Positions 1 through 10,515 of a DNA stretch of 64,000 nucleotides are shown one piece after another. Origin of the DNA: Trichaptum fuscoviolaceum (Eukaryota; Basidiomycota; Agaricomycetes; Hymenochaetales; Trichaptaceae); contig CAJSYZ010000008.1 in the NCBI GenBank assembly GCA_910574455.1, forward strand, positions 3,598,707 to 3,662,706. The letters are read 5' to 3'. Below the pieces are notes generated by a model, which did no database searches, was not told the DNA's origin, and saw only the letters and a list, made by a program, of their open reading frames with translations. The translations under genes and the position numbers were made by a program. Position 1 is the stretch's first letter; every line of letters starts with the position of its first letter.

Positions 1-224
1 GTCTTCTCTGCATCCGCCAACTTGAAAGGCAAGTCCTCATCCTCCCATCGCCGTTTTATCGTGTTCTTGAGATAGACACTGGCTGCGAGCCACACTGAAC
101 GGTCTTGGAAGACATTGAGTATGAGCTGAAGGAGGAGAGCAAAGAAAGCGGAGTGCAAGTCTTCAAAGGTGGGCGGCAGATCCTGGCAGGTCAAGTCGTA
201 GAAGATTGACAAAAACACAAAATA
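1..224 (-). pseudogene. Exportin-2 (CSE1/CAS-like) gene fragment, rearranged
   Basis: The minus strand reads open from about 224 to the window edge (about 75 codons). It contains FYDLTCQDLPPTFED, which resembles the conserved FYDLxCQDLPxFFED block of CSE1/CAS exportins, followed by QDRSVWLAASVYLKN and IKRRWEDED, which resemble the importin-beta N-terminal repeat of the same family. In native CSE1 the VYLKN..KRRW block lies near residue 60 and the CQDLP block near residue 200, so the order here is permuted. CSE1 recycles importin-alpha from the nucleus. The piece lies about 350 bp inside a Helitron 5' end (578) and in the same orientation, so I infer a captured, shuffled fragment rather than a working gene. 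There is no start codon and the gene runs off the window. Another karyopherin is possible. Confidence 0.5.
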
Positions 225-479
225 TTAGCAATGATAGGGACGTGTAGAATAGATGAAAGAGAAATCAGTATAAAACTCACGAGGACGTGTCACCATTAGG
301 AGTGTCTATTTGCCATTAGGAGTGTCAATATGTGAGTCCGACATAATCACAAGAAAGACAAGGACAGCGGTGGAGACGACGGCGTTGACGGACAAAGCGC
401 GATGTCTCAGATTGCGTCATTATTAGTAATCAAATACATCAGAACTTTCGAATAGAACGCCTTCTTTAACAGGCAGGTT

Positions 480-579
480 TAACTTATAAGGCAATTTCAC
501 GTGACCTTTTGACTTTTGGCAGGCGCGGCGGACAGTTGCATACCCTAAGAATACCCAGCTACCCAAGGGGTAGCGGGAA
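480..579 (-). mobile_element. Helitron 5' terminus (element A, runs leftward)
   Basis: Read on the minus strand the end starts TTCCCGCTACCCCTTGGGTA, at 579/578, and continues with GCTGGGTATTCTTAGGGTAT. About 90 bp match the second 5' end at 23500-23588, and the two copies diverge immediately outside TTCCCGC. The TC dinucleotide and the short GCTACCC/GGGTAGC stem fit a Helitron left end. The element extends off the left side of the window and carries the exportin-like fragment. Confidence 0.6.
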
Positions 580-718
580 CAAGCAGTTAGTGGCTGTGAG
601 TTCCTCACAGCAGAGCCCGCTACCCAGGATGGGGCTAAGGTAAGAAAGGGTAACCAACGGATAAATAAAGGAAGAGACATGAAAGAGAGTAAGCGCTTAA
701 ATACGGCGCTAATCTTGC

Positions 719-775
719 TTAGTTATCAAACATCTCGCGCGCGACTTGAGACGGCGCGCTTAAGTGAGTTTGGCG
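719..775 (-). mobile_element. Helitron 3' terminus, copy 1
   Basis: On the minus strand there is a GC-rich hairpin (GCGCGCCG then CGCGCGC, 753-736 region), followed by GAGATGTTTGATAACTAA ending at 719. A hairpin a short distance before CTRR is the hallmark of Helitron 3' ends. The sequence is nearly identical to the copies at 12432 and 12504, and homology fades about 20 bp inside the element. It lies only 140 bp right of the 5' end of element A. Left of it, 691-712 resembles part of the inter-terminus spacer seen at 12482-12503. Confidence 0.65.
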
Positions 776-916
776 CATTGTAAAATATGTTACAGCACGG
801 GGAACTATGAGTCTATTCAAAAGCAGGATTTGAACGAAGAATGTTATGAAGTCAATAAATTAAAATTATTTCAATAACTCCCACTACACTGTCTTCTGTA
901 ATATAACCAGCGTATC

Positions 917-1257
917 TCATCTGTTTAGGTTACTGCGCAGACGAATCTTTTCTCCGTAAAAGTAAATCGCGATGGGGAATGGAATCCCAGTGATGATAGC
1001 TATCCCAGCGAGCAACGAATAGCCCGGGCCCTTATGCAGGGCGTCGAACATCTGTTCACCGAACAGGGGGAAGGCGAAACCAAAGACAGAACGAAGGACA
1101 GTGGCAGCAGCAATGGCTGAGGCCGCATATCGGAATGAGTCGACGAGATAGAGAGTGATCGGAAGGAATGCGCCCATCATCGAGAAGCTGAAGATGCCTG
1201 CACCGATAATTGGCATGATCCAGTGCACAGATGCACGGACTGACCATCCGTACCACC
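917..1257 (-). pseudogene. MFS transporter C-terminal fragment
   Basis: The minus frame reads WYGWSVRASVHWIMPIIGAG, continues with hydrophobic segments and contains FLPITLYLVDSFRYAASAIA and FGFAFPLFGEQMFDAL, and stops at 917. This is the last two to three membrane helices of a fungal drug:H+ antiporter type major facilitator (membrane exporter). A likely splice acceptor (TTGAAG) sits at about 1257. Upstream exons cannot be followed with confidence; a short stretch near 1300-1350 (RLVNTLFNMT) may belong to it. With only the C-terminal part present between Helitron ends, I read it as a captured or decayed fragment. Confidence 0.6.
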
Positions 1258-2429
1258 TTCAAGAGGGTAAATTGTCAGATGCCTACGGTAGCGCAATTGA
1301 GTCAGAGCTTCCTTCACAGATGAGGGTCATGTTGAAGAGGGTATTGACAAGCCTCGATCCGTCGACATTTGTCTGTGAGATGTGAGGAAGGAGGAAGAGA
1401 AATGTTAGCGGATCATACAGAAGTTTGGGAATCACGCGTACCAGTATCCATGCCACACCTAGAAACCCATCCTCACGCTGTTCCTGGAGCACGGCATGTT
1501 TCAGCTCGACTACGTCTCACCCTCCTCGTATTCCAGATTCTCTCATGGGTGCTCGGACCTTCACTGCGACCGGCATCGACGTGCTGAGAAAGCGGAGACT
1601 TGGCAGTAACGTTTCGGACGCTCGTTAATCGTCGGAAGGTCCTTCATTGAATGCATCGTGCTTGTATAGTGCCCGGTTTACCACGGACAGTCTTCGATAG
1701 AAGCGGCGCTGATTAGGAGCCTGAGCGGCTGTATACCAGAGTTTGCTCCTTGCTATTGACCGAGGATCTGATCTTGCTCCAAATATGGCTGAATTCTAAT
1801 AGCAAGGCTGTGAAAGAGTGGCAGCAGAAGGTGGAGAAAGGAAGAGAGAAGGATAATCGGGTCCATCAAGCGTGAGCGATAGTTCAGAGCCTTGTGGCAC
1901 CGGGAAGCACCGATTAAGGTTATGGGGTTGCGGTGATAAAATAAGATTTTAGAGAAGATCAGTGTGGGAATATATACAAGAATAGACAGGTTGTATGTAC
2001 ATATATGTATTGTTGCGAGTACGCTAAGCCAAATGTTGACGGGCGGCTAGACACGGTATTTGATGCCATGTTTGTCCGAACGTTTGAAAATGGACTTCAT
2101 GAGCGCTGCGAAGTGTACAAGCACGGCGGTTGTACACAGGCACAGACGGCCGATAGGAGCACATTCGTGCTTTTTTTGGCTTGAAGGAGTCATGTGTGTA
2201 GGAATGAGGCTGATAGAAGTGTGATTATAAGGAGGGTATAGGACGGGTGGCTTGATGTAAAGGGTCTCAAAGGCTGTATATGCGGTATAAAAAAAGGTCG
2301 AAACTAATACACGAGGTTCTATTGTATTGTGTGGGTATAATATACATGCAAAGAAGCCAGAATGATACAGAAGACGATGTTATGAAAGTTGTATTGAACG
2401 GAGAGGTTGGAAAAGATGTTGCTTTTGGA
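1258..2429. other. Stretch without a supported gene
   Basis: Apart from possible remnants of the MFS gene near 1280-1640, I see no supported coding exon, RNA gene or repeat here. Confidence 0.4.
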
Positions 2430-3174
2430 CTATTGAAGCAAAGAGCGCAGCTCACGAAGTGCGGACTCTATACATACATTCTGGGCCTCAAATACATCCT
2501 GCATACGTTTTGCGTGCATCTTTAGCTCCAGAATCTCAGTGCGAATGTCCGATACCGTTTTTTTAATCTCACGGACATCCGACCGAGCACGTTTGCTTAC
2601 AACGTCCTATGAGAACGTCAGAAACCTTGAAAACTGTTAAAGAAGGAACATACATTGAAAGAAGCAGTTGAGGATTTCATTTCTTTCTCAAATCTATCAA
2701 TTTTGATGTCCAGAAGAGGGTAAACGATAATGACGATGTAGAAGGGCGTGGATAAGACGCCTTCCGATGCCGTTTGTATCCGTATGATCGTGCTGTATAT
2801 AGTTTAGGGGGGGGGGTTTAGAACGTTAAGGGGCAAACCTCATTATGCCATTAAGAGGCTCGGAGAGGGTCTCATGCTGTAGTTCTTCTTCGTAGACTCG
2901 GCGTTGGAGGGTGTTGGCTTTTGTCCTTAAGTGCGAAGCCCTGGTGCGTAATTTGAGTACCTTCTGATGAAATGAAGAGACGTCAGACTAAAAAAACGGC
3001 GTCGGACAGGGAAAACCGTACCTTGGCAGAAACGAAGATGAGGACGAAGACAGTGTAGATACCGACACCGCTCTGGTACACCTGCGCTAGCCCCAAAGCA
3101 AGGGACGCGAGGAAGACGAGCGCGCAGAGGGTGAACTCCATACGGGAGACAAGGGCGTGGGCGGGCATTGGCAT
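2430..3174 (-). CDS. Small membrane protein with coiled-coil tail (197 aa, 4 exons)
   Basis: Predicted exons are 3174-3022, 2963-2839, 2792-2654 and 2606-2430. The introns are 46-58 nt with GT..AG borders, and the coding length is 594 nt, in frame. The start is ATG at 3174, with a second Met two codons on. Residues 13-50 form two adjacent hydrophobic helices (LCALVFLASLALGLA; IYTVFVLIFVSA). A lysine/arginine/glutamate-rich heptad-like region follows, then a third hydrophobic stretch near residue 110 (FYIVIIVYPLLDI), and a C-terminal coiled coil (VREIKKTVSDIRTEILELK). I do not recognise a named family; the layout suggests a membrane-anchored coiled-coil protein. It lies between Helitron 3' ends, so it may be cargo. 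Confidence 0.6.
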
Positions 3175-4045
3175 GGGTGTGCTTGGAGGACGAAGGGGGG
3201 GGGGGGCTCGTTTGTGCTGCGCGGGTTTTTTTTTATGCGTGATTATAACGGACTTGGAAGGTGGCTACGCACACATTGCTGGGGCCCAAAAGGTGTCTTT
3301 GGATGAGGGGCTGTGCGCACAGCAGAAGGATAGAAGGTGATCCGGCGGTGCGTAGCCATGACTCTGTAATGAAAGGGTCCTTAAAAATAAATAGGTGGGA
3401 GGGTGTAAAATGGAAATAATAATGAAAACAAATAATAAAATACAAGATAGTGGTAATAAATGATAAGAATAATAGCAACAACAAGGATACGAAAACCTCA
3501 GTTTCTCTAAATTAGAGCGAAGACAGTTTGGTAGTCGACAAGTCGGTGCTCTTTAGTGAGGCAAGTCTAGTATTATTACTGGAAGGACGAACGCGCAGCG
3601 TCACTTGCTCTGGCGTGGTGAAGCGTAAGGCACTTGTTTGGTAAAGCGGTCTACTATTTAGAGCGCAGCCGAAGATGTGCCTGGCTTCGGTACTCAGCTC
3701 ACGTGCTTGTAAAAGTCTAATTTCCATTAAGGAGATGGGTGGACGATCCGGGCGAGTCCGTAGACGAAATTGAAGCACACAGGCGGTAATTTAAAGTTAG
3801 AAATCTCTATTACTGCGAACGAAGTAGTGTGCTACAACGCGGAGGTAGTTTACTGTACAAGAGTTCGAACCGTATCAAGCTAGTAATGGAAATCGGAAAA
3901 AACAAACATATAGAGGGCTCATACGAATTCAAAAGCAGGGGGACAAATGTCTGTCAGGAATCTAAGGTCAAAGGAAACACTGTGTATCGCATATGGGGAA
4001 CGAACAGGTAGCTCTTTATATGGAGAGGGAAATGCAAACCCTGAC
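3175..4045. other. Stretch without a supported gene
   Basis: No supported exon is visible. A G-run (about 3195-3207) and an A+T-rich interval with short tri- and tetranucleotide runs (3380-3480) are the only notable features. Short open frames on both strands show no family likeness. Confidence 0.35.
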
Positions 4046-5309
4046 TCAGTTTAACGCAACGTTGGCAGCTGTGTCCGGTACGGTTACCACCGTACCAGGA
4101 CCATAGAATTCCTCGGCCGTGATGTTGGCTTCTAATGCACCCTCGACCGCGTCTAACTCGACTTCCTCGTCCTCGTCGAACTCGACTTCCATATCGGAGT
4201 CGACGTCGATCTCAAAGTGCCGTCCAGCGTCGTGGCAGATTTTGTGGACAGGAGGAAGCATGATTGCGTTGTTGGAGCGGGTGCAGATCTTTCCACTGAA
4301 TCGCCAGAAGGTGATTGCAGTGGAGTTGCTGAGACAGAAAACATGTTAGAAGGTTACATGCGGTAAGCTTTAGGTTTCCATACCTCGAAAGGTCAGCGTA
4401 GATGTCAGACGCAAACGGTACACTTCGGAAGGAGAAATAAAAGCCAATGCCGTCCGTAACATTTCGCAGGCGATGGGGGCAGTGGCTGAATTGCAGGCAT
4501 TCGTGAGGTTCGCCAGGGTTCCACTCACTCGTGGAGAAGGCGACATCGTAGTTGCGCAAGTGGTCGACGAGCTGGAGTGCTTTGATGGAGGACTTAGCAA
4601 GAGCCTTCTTAGCGGAGGAATAGAGCGGGTATGCGATATACATGTACAGGCTATTGAGCCAGCACATGTCTACCGTGCAGTCGGAAGCAAGGAGGGGAAA
4701 GCACGCGGCGGACTTGGGGGACTCGAGGATGTAGACGTAGGTTCTGCGCGCTCTGTTGAAGAGCATCTTGATGCTGCGCCATGGGAGATGGAAGAGGTTG
4801 CCATCGGGGAGGTAGGTCTCGCATAGGCTTGGTGAAAGGTTGAGGGGCTCGTAGCCATTCGAACGAAAGAGGTTCTTAAGCTCCTCACCCCAGCCGAGGG
4901 CGACGGCGATGGCAAGAGACTCAAAGGGAGATTTGAAGCTCTGCGCAGAAGCTAAGTCAGTGGAGCGGTCGATGCCGGCGAGTGCGTCCCTCGTCGAGTG
5001 TCTATCAGATAAAGATGTGTCCTCGCCTGTCTCGCTGAAGGACGTCTCAGGGAACATCAGTTTCTGCGCAGTGATACCCGTAATGGCGCTCTGTGAGATG
5101 TTGAGATAGCAGTCGAGAATGGGGACGTCGGTTTTGTCCACGAAGCAGGACTGCATGAAACGAATGCGCTTTTGCATGAAGTTCTGGATGCGCGCCAGCT
5201 GATCAGCATCACCGTGCGCGTCCTGGACGAGGAGGTTGACAGGCTTGCGGTAGTAGTCAGGGTTGGCAAGAACGTCCTCGGGAGAGAAATCCCTAGGGAA
5301 GGTAGACAT
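4046..5309 (-). CDS. Agaricomycete-type hypothetical protein, 402 aa, acidic tail
   Basis: Exon 1 is 5309-4384 and exon 2 is 4328-4046. The 55-nt intron (GTATGG..CTCAG) keeps the frame (1209 nt). The start is ATG at 5309. The N-terminal part contains FESLAIAVALGWGEELKNLF; the middle has YVYILESPKSAACFPLLAS, then MCWLNSLYMYIAYPLY and CPHRLRNVTDGIGFYFSF. The last about 45 residues are strongly acidic (EVEFDEDEEVELD). It is clearly related in block order to the next gene (5576-6608). I have the impression of a large lineage-specific family of mushroom-forming fungi, but I know no function. Both genes share strand and neighbourhood, suggesting an old tandem duplication. Confidence 0.65.
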
Positions 5310-5575
5310 AGTCGAGGGAAGGCGAAGATGGGAGGATAAGTGTCAAAGAGAGGGAAGTGGGGGCGTTTGCTAGGATAGCGATGTTGCAGGCGCAAAGGGG
5401 CCCCGCTTAAGTACGCTGGCGCTGACACGGATGGGGATCCTTTGTTGAGCCGGCGTTATTCATGAGAGGGCGGCCGGCATGGAAGAAAGGCGATAAGATA
5501 TGCATAATTCTATCATTACAAGGGACAGGCATATAGTCTAAAGTAGGATATATAAGAATGTAGATCTACAGAATC

Positions 5576-6608
5576 TCAGGGATCAAGGGCCATCAGGCGA
5601 GGTCGACAAATGAAGACATGCTGAGACCGGATTCGCGGCAAGGGGGTCCACCGAGCCGCCAGGATACAGTTTGGCCCAATCTGAACAGAGTTTAGTACCT
5701 GAACGGCGAACAGGGAGAGCGGGACGTACGGGCAAAGTGCGCGGGCGATATCGTCCGCATCCATGTTTAGCACCAACGGGTACACGAAACCGTCGCCGTC
5801 CATGACGTTGCGCATGGTATGGGGACAGTAAGCACTGTCGCCACAGTAGTGGGGGAGCCACTGAATGGAAGTCGACGTGAGTTCGAAGCCCCGTTCCTCG
5901 TACTTGGCAATCGCTCTCTTCGTTTGCTCGCTATTACGATCCGCACGGGAGTTCAGCATTCCGAACCTGCCCTCCTTCATGCACATGAAGAGAGGGTATG
6001 CACAGTACACGAGATCAGCTGCAATCCAGCCCATGACCTGTAAGATTTCAACGTCAGTTAGGGTCGAAAGGAGGGGGGGAGGGACGGGTTACCGGAGTCG
6101 AATGGTGGTTCAAGATAACGGTGAGAGCGCTCGAAGTCTCAGACTCGACGATGTCAATGAACACGTTGCCCTTCATGAGCCTGGTGACGGAGGCAATGCC
6201 GTTGGTGTACGTACGTTCGGGCTGCTCGCCATCGACGGGAGCCGGTATGATGATTTCGAAGCCGTTCGTGCGAAACAACCTCACCCAGGTTTGCACAAAG
6301 CCGTAAGGCACATAGAGGTCAAGATCGCGGACGAACCGGGCCAATTCGGGATCCATCACAGCAGGGAACAAGGACCCGGAAAAAACGGAATTGGTTGCCC
6401 TCATCAGATCACGAATGACTTCCGGGTCTCCGGCGTCTTTGGTAAAGTGAGAAATTCGACGCAAGACGTGGGAGATGTGGAATGCGTCATGACCAGGGTA
6501 CGCCTTTTGCAGCTGAATGATGTCGACGAGGTTGCAGTAGTCAAGAACGAGTCCGTAAGCATCTTCGTGCAGATCAAGGCGAGAGTCGATGAAACGAGAG
6601 GAGGCCAT
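5576..6608 (-). CDS. Paralogue of the 402-aa gene, 325 aa
   Basis: Exon 1 is 6608-6093 and exon 2 is 6037-5576. The intron is 55 nt (GTAACC..TTACAG) and the coding length is 978 nt. The protein starts MASSRFIDSRLDLHEDAYGL, resembling the opening of BTB/F-box-associated fungal proteins, but no domain is certain. Shared blocks with the 4046-5309 gene include VFIDIVESETSSAL, MGWIAADLVYCAYPLF and CPHTMRNVMDGDGFVYPLV; a KYEERGFEL motif precedes the Cys/His part. It is shorter than its neighbour and lacks the acidic tail. Function unknown. Confidence 0.62.
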
Positions 6609-6829
6609 GGTTGTCTAGTTATGCACCTCTTTGCTCTGCGACGCTGGTCGCTTAAATAGAAATTCATGCCATATGAAGAGAGAGGTGGGGGGTTGGAAGC
6701 AGTGGGTGGGACTTGGAGAAACTTGCGCTCGAAAGCAGACTTAGAATTGGCCGAGCCTGATAGTTGGACGATAAGAGAATCAATGGGGGACGTCGGGATG
6801 ATTTTTCTCTCAACCAATAACTGCACGAG

Positions 6830-7235
6830 GTTGAAGAATAATGAGCTTCTTCCCTTCTGGACTTCAATGTGGAAGACGTTGAGAATGAAGACCCTATACC
6901 ACATGTTCTTCGGGCAGATATGTCTGAGGTGTCAGGTAGGAATGTCGTTGTAGAAAACAATAGACGTTTCTGCTTGGCTTGTGGAAAATCGGTTGTGTGA
7001 ACGACTATCAAGGTTTGTACTTCAATGTAGAAGACGTCAAGATTGCAGACCCTACACCTCATGTTCTCTGGGCAGGGGATGCGAGCTGCGAATCTGGATG
7101 CAGAGGGCGTTGAGAACAATAGACGGCTTGCAGGAGAAAAGATTTGAGCGCAAGTATCAAGATTTGTACTTCATTATGGAAGACGTCCAAGAATGAAGAC
7201 CCTACACCACATGTTTTCTGCGCAGATATGTGTTC
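6830..7235. repeat. Three direct repeats, period about 150-160 bp
   Basis: Copies centred at 6857-6921, 7019-7077 and 7164-7232 share TTCAATGTGGAAGACGTTGA-like text followed by AATGAAGACCCTACACCACA and TGTTCTTCGGGCAG. The intervening sequence also matches between copies 2 and 3 (GAACAATAGACG, AAGATTTGTACTTCA). Copies are 80-90% alike by eye. No conserved reading frame runs through all copies. Confidence 0.6.
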
Positions 7236-7237
7236 GG

Positions 7238-8815
7238 CATGTGAGGTACGAATCTTGATATAGAGGGTGGTGGATGTTCCAAGATGCAGCGATGGAGCAC
7301 AAACAGAACCTGAATACAAACAACTCAAAGTTGTTGCGCAAATAAGGCCGGTTGCGGATGGCTTGCAAACAAATGGATCTGAAAACGGTTTGTCTAAGCT
7401 TTGTTTGCAACAGGATACGCAGCCGCACTTCACCACGCCATCTTCTTTGATGGGCAGCAAGAGCTACGAAGCGGCGTAAGTTGTTTGGTAAACAAGCGGA
7501 TCAGAATATTTGGCACAGAATGACGAAGCAAAAGCGTGGCAGCTGCCAAGCCCATTCAAAGCAGTGCTGGTGCACAGGTATCAGGATCCATTCTTAGGAC
7601 CGTAAGGGATTGTTAACGATGGCGCAAGAATTATGAAATCGTCGGTGTGGAAGGGGACGTGATGGTTAGCGTATGTTCTGGAAGTCGGGAGAGTGACCTT
7701 GACGGGACGAGAGCCGGTGAGTGGAATCAGGGGGCTGCTCGGACTTGCTATTATGAAAGTCGGCACTCGCGTCATCGACAACTTCAGACAGGAAAGGTTA
7801 AAGCCTTTGATACGGGAGCCGAAGTAATTAAGATAAGCAGACCGAGAGCCCTGTTATCACTGAACGGCCGGTGCTCGGCGAACGCGTAAAAGGAAGATGC
7901 GCAGAATAGGCGTGTCTGAGGATGTAGCCGCGGCGCGTCCACCAATAGAAACCAATTGTTGTTGAGACGCATATGAAATGCATACCCGAATGAGGTAGAT
8001 GTCTTCGGCATGTGAGGTACGAATCTTGATGTAGAGGGTAGTGGTTGCTCTGAGATGCAGCGATGGAGCACAAACAGAACCTGAATTCAAACAACTCGAA
8101 GTTGGTGCGCGATGGGCAGCAAGAGCAAAGTTGTTTGGTAAACAAGAGGATCTGAATATTTGGCACAGAACGACGAAGGAAAGTCGTGGCAGCTGCCAGG
8201 CATATTGAAAGCAGTGCTGGTGCACAGTTATCGTGATCTATTCTTAGGACCATAAGGGATGGTTTACGGCGGCGCAACCAAAGTTGATTGGTAAACAAGC
8301 AGATCTGAATATTCGGCACAGAATGACGAGGGGAAACTCGTGGCAGCTGCCAAGCCCATTCAAAGCAGTGCTGGTGCACAGATATCTTGAGACCGTAAGG
8401 GATCGTTTACGGTGGCGCAAGAATTATGAATTCTTCGGAGAGGAAGGGGACATGATGGTTGGCGTATGTTCTGGAAGTTGGGAGAGTGTCCATGAGAGAC
8501 GGATGCCTGAATTCTCCGGTGTGGAAGGGAGAAACTCGTGGAATTCGCATGAAGATTAGGGTATATTCTGGAAGTCGGGAGAGCGTCCTTCACGGGACGA
8601 GAGGCGGTGAGTGAAATCCGGGAGTTTCTAGCCTTCAATACGGGAGCCGAAGTAATTAAGATAAGCGGACCGATAGCACTGTTATCACCGACGGGCGGTG
8701 CTCGGCGAACGCGTAAAAGGTAGATGCGCAGAATAGGCGTTTGGCCACGATGCGTCCACCAATAGAAACCAGTTGTTGTTGAGACGCATATGGAATGTAT
8801 ACCCGAATGAGGTAG
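7238..8815. repeat. Tandem duplication of about 0.8 kb, imperfect, with internal triplication
   Basis: The block 7238-8000 recurs at 8012-8815. Matching landmarks are GTGAGGTACGAATCTTGAT at 7238 and 8012, GATGCAGCGATGGAGCACAA at about 7283 and 8056, and GGGAGCCGAAGTAATTAAGA at about 7816 and 8646. A segment with TGGTAAACAAG and GTGGCAGCTGCCA occurs three times (7484, 8135, 8290). It is non-coding as far as I can see, and lies just upstream of the 8916 gene. Confidence 0.65.
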
Positions 8816-8915
8816 TTACAAGAGTTCATATGGAATGGCAGCGTAAAGTCTATTTAAAGGAAACGGGTGAGAAGTTGAAGTCAAGATACAACCGATCATC
8901 ATTAACGTACCTGTT

Positions 8916-10383
8916 ATGTCTGACACTACATCTGTTGCGCAGCTGAAGACGCTCGTCGAAGCCCGCATTCGCCAACTCGAGAGTGACCCTGACTCTCTTC
9001 TTCGTGACCTCGATGTCAAGCGCTTCCCATTTGTGCGCATCCCGGGCTTCGACGGCAAGCCGCAGCCACACGGTGGATGGGCTGAGAAGGTTGGTTCGTC
9101 AAAGCCCAAAGTTTTCCGTCTTATCGCAGAGCTTGGACCTTCCCTTGTCGGTTCTTATGGGGACTTGCAAGGAGCCCCAAGGTCGGCTGTGAGTTGAACA
9201 TTTTCTCCTCCATCTTACGTCTGACTGATGCACTGCATAGGTCACCTCCGCGCGTATCGCCAAGATCAAGGGCAAGTTCACCCTTCGTTTCCCCGGTGAA
9301 CTCGAACTTCGAATTCCGGTGCGCAAGCTTCTGCGGAAGCAGGCGATGCACTTGAATGCACTCCAGCTCGAGCGCGAGCGTGACCCCACGTATCCGAAGG
9401 CGGGAGGTAAGCATATGCCTACGAGAATGACAGCGAGACTAATTGCTGTTCACATAGACAAGCCAGGCGCCGTCGAGGTGAAAGCCCTCGTCAAGCGCGT
9501 CCCTGGAAACATGGCCGAGATCACGGTGAGTTCACCGCCGTTGTGGAAGAGGATCGGACGCGATGGACCATCGGAGGAACCGTTATTTGGTGAGTTTGCT
9601 CTCAACCACATCGTCTGAACGTCTTGCTGAAAATTAGTGTAGATGAAGACGGAGATGGAGAAGGCGCACAGGCAGATGGACGTGAGTTTTACTTTCTTTC
9701 GATAGACAATAAGCAGTGCGACTAACCGATCGCATGCCACAGCCGAAACACTCGAGAGCTGGCCGGACCCGGACGGTATGTTTACGAAGCTGGTGAATAA
9801 ATCGGAGTTCAACATTCGAAGGGATATGGACTTCTTCGACTGCAACGGAGAACGCGTTCATCCAGCTGACTTTGAAGCTGTATTTGCCCCGGGCGTCTGG
9901 GTACAAGTCGACGTGTGCCTCCACTTGTGAGTGTGATGTACGAATTTGAACGACAGGCACTTAATGCTATTTTCCTCCTATAGATGGAACTTCTCTGCGG
10001 AGAAGACGGACGGCGACACGAGCAGGTCTACGAAGCGCTCGCGCACGTACACATTGGTGGTCGAGCAGATGCAAGCCCTGCATGAGCCTGTTACCAACGT
10101 CGTCGTCCCCGACACCGTAGCGGTCGGGAAGAGGGCCAGGTCAAGCTCTCCGCCTCTTGAGCTCTCTCCGGCTAAGAAGCGTCCGTTTTCGACCGTAGAC
10201 GAGACTCCCGTTATTGACTGGGCGCCCTCGCCCTCTGCCATGATTGAGGAAGAGAAGGATGTCGCTGGAGGAGAGGAGGCCGTTCCACCTGCCGAGACGA
10301 CAAAGAAGACGAAGCCATCGAAGAGCAAGGGCAAGGGCAAGGAGAGGGCTGTGATCGACGAAGCCATGGTGATGCAGGACTGA
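8916..10383 (+). CDS. Hypothetical protein, 397 aa, six exons, possible OB-fold segment
   Basis: Predicted exons are 8916-9188, 9241-9406, 9458-9589, 9643-9681, 9743-9926 and 9984-10383. All introns are GT..AG and 50-61 nt, and the total of 1194 nt is in frame. The start is ATG at 8916. The protein opens with an acidic, leucine-rich helix and then FPFVRIPGFDGK. The segment EAVFAPGVWVQVDVCLHLWN, followed by SRTYTLVVEQMQAL, has the beta-strand rhythm of OB-fold ssDNA-binding domains (G-x-V-x-V ... Y-x-L-x-V), but this is a pattern impression only. The tail is disordered and basic (KKTKPSKSKGKGKER). It is convergent with the TET/JBP-like gene, 133 bp apart, and AATAAA-like signals lie at 10437. 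It may be transposon-associated. Confidence 0.65.
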
Positions 10384-10515
10384 ACATTGGGTAGAATGCG
10401 ACGAGCCGTTTGCGTAGAAAGCATTGTATTGAGTGTAATAAATTACTGGTGTGTCCGTTATAGGGCGAATGTATTAAAAAATATTGGGGTGAAGTGAAGT
10501 CGTAGATTATACGAG

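Noticed and set aside
5865..6659. 264-codon plus-strand open frame
   Set aside because: It lies antisense to the spliced 325-aa gene, which has family support and consistent splice sites.
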